A stretch of 21,729 nt of DNA from Actinomycetes bacterium (lineage in GTDB: Bacteria > Actinomycetota > Acidimicrobiia > Acidimicrobiales > Palsa-688): the NCBI GenBank assembly GCA_021796905.1, contig JAKABK010000003.1, positions 1 to 21,729 on the forward strand. Reading direction: 5' to 3'. A model generated the notes under the pieces. It did no database searches, was not told where the DNA came from, and was given only the letters and a program-made list of their open reading frames with translations. Both the position numbers and the translations under genes were made by a program. This document shows, in pieces, positions 21,701-21,729 of this stretch (position 1 is the stretch's first letter; each line of letters starts with the position of its first letter).

Positions 21701-21729
21701 CGTCGCCTCGGTGCTCGGCGCCGTGGCGG
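21690..21729 (+). CDS. Start of a further gene, cut by the window edge
   Basis: GTG 21690 opens a frame (MSADVASVLGAVA) that is still open at the end of the window. It overlaps the GntR gene by 11 nt, the usual coupling in an operon, and a G-rich tract lies just before it. Only 13 residues are visible, so neither the family nor the reality of the gene can be judged. If real, its product may share a pathway with the GntR-controlled permease. Confidence 0.35.
   Translation, partial: MSADVASVLGAVA

Overview
The window is high-GC DNA with GTG and TTG starts, leaderless-looking promoters (a TANNNT -10 box 4-8 nt before a start codon) and many stop/start overlaps. These traits, together with HelD, a GT-C-like envelope protein, a GtrA/GT2 pair and actinobacterial-style heme genes, point to an actinobacterium. 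An Acidimicrobiia-like lineage is my best guess from gene content, but it is inference without any search.

Layout. (1) Positions 1 to about 4.1 kb are a decayed accessory segment. It holds a frameshifted, internally deleted selenium-binding protein/methanethiol oxidase pseudogene (minus). Next come a small ORF and a nucleotidyltransferase-fold gene (plus) that resemble a two-gene toxin/antitoxin-like pair, with a frameshift near the end of the second gene. Last is a heavily broken MobF-type relaxase/helicase pseudogene (minus), a relic of a plasmid or integrative conjugative element. (2) Positions 4.2-6.9 kb encode a membrane-anchored exported protein with a Ser/Thr stalk, then a 15-codon leader ORF overlapping a large GT-C-like membrane protein. 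(3) Positions 7.0-8.7 kb hold divergent chorismate mutase (minus) and citrate synthase (plus). (4) Positions 8.8-14.1 kb form an envelope-glycan-like cluster: GtrA, a class I methyltransferase with an 18-bp repeat, a DPM1-like GT2 (minus), then a tightly packed GT4 / methyltransferase / alpha-alpha-toroid operon. (5) Positions 14.15-16.56 kb carry a hemE-hemG/hemY heme operon (minus), with a perfect dyad over its promoter. (6) Positions 16.65-18.92 kb encode HelD. (7) Positions 19.0-21.7 kb hold an APC-superfamily permease (minus) divergent from a GntR/FCD regulator (plus). The intergenic region between them has a long hairpin, a 14-bp palindrome and a GntR-like operator. A further gene begins at 21690 and runs off the end.

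How the genes may work together. A cytosolic GT2 that charges polyprenyl phosphate, a GtrA protein that helps flip it, and a GT-C-like membrane enzyme that uses it outside are the three classical parts of lipid-linked sugar modification. All three occur within about 6 kb, beside a GT4/methyltransferase/toroid operon of unassigned product. That set is the best candidate here for an undescribed pathway. The heme operon and the permease/GntR pair are ordinary genes with unusually clear candidate regulatory DNA.
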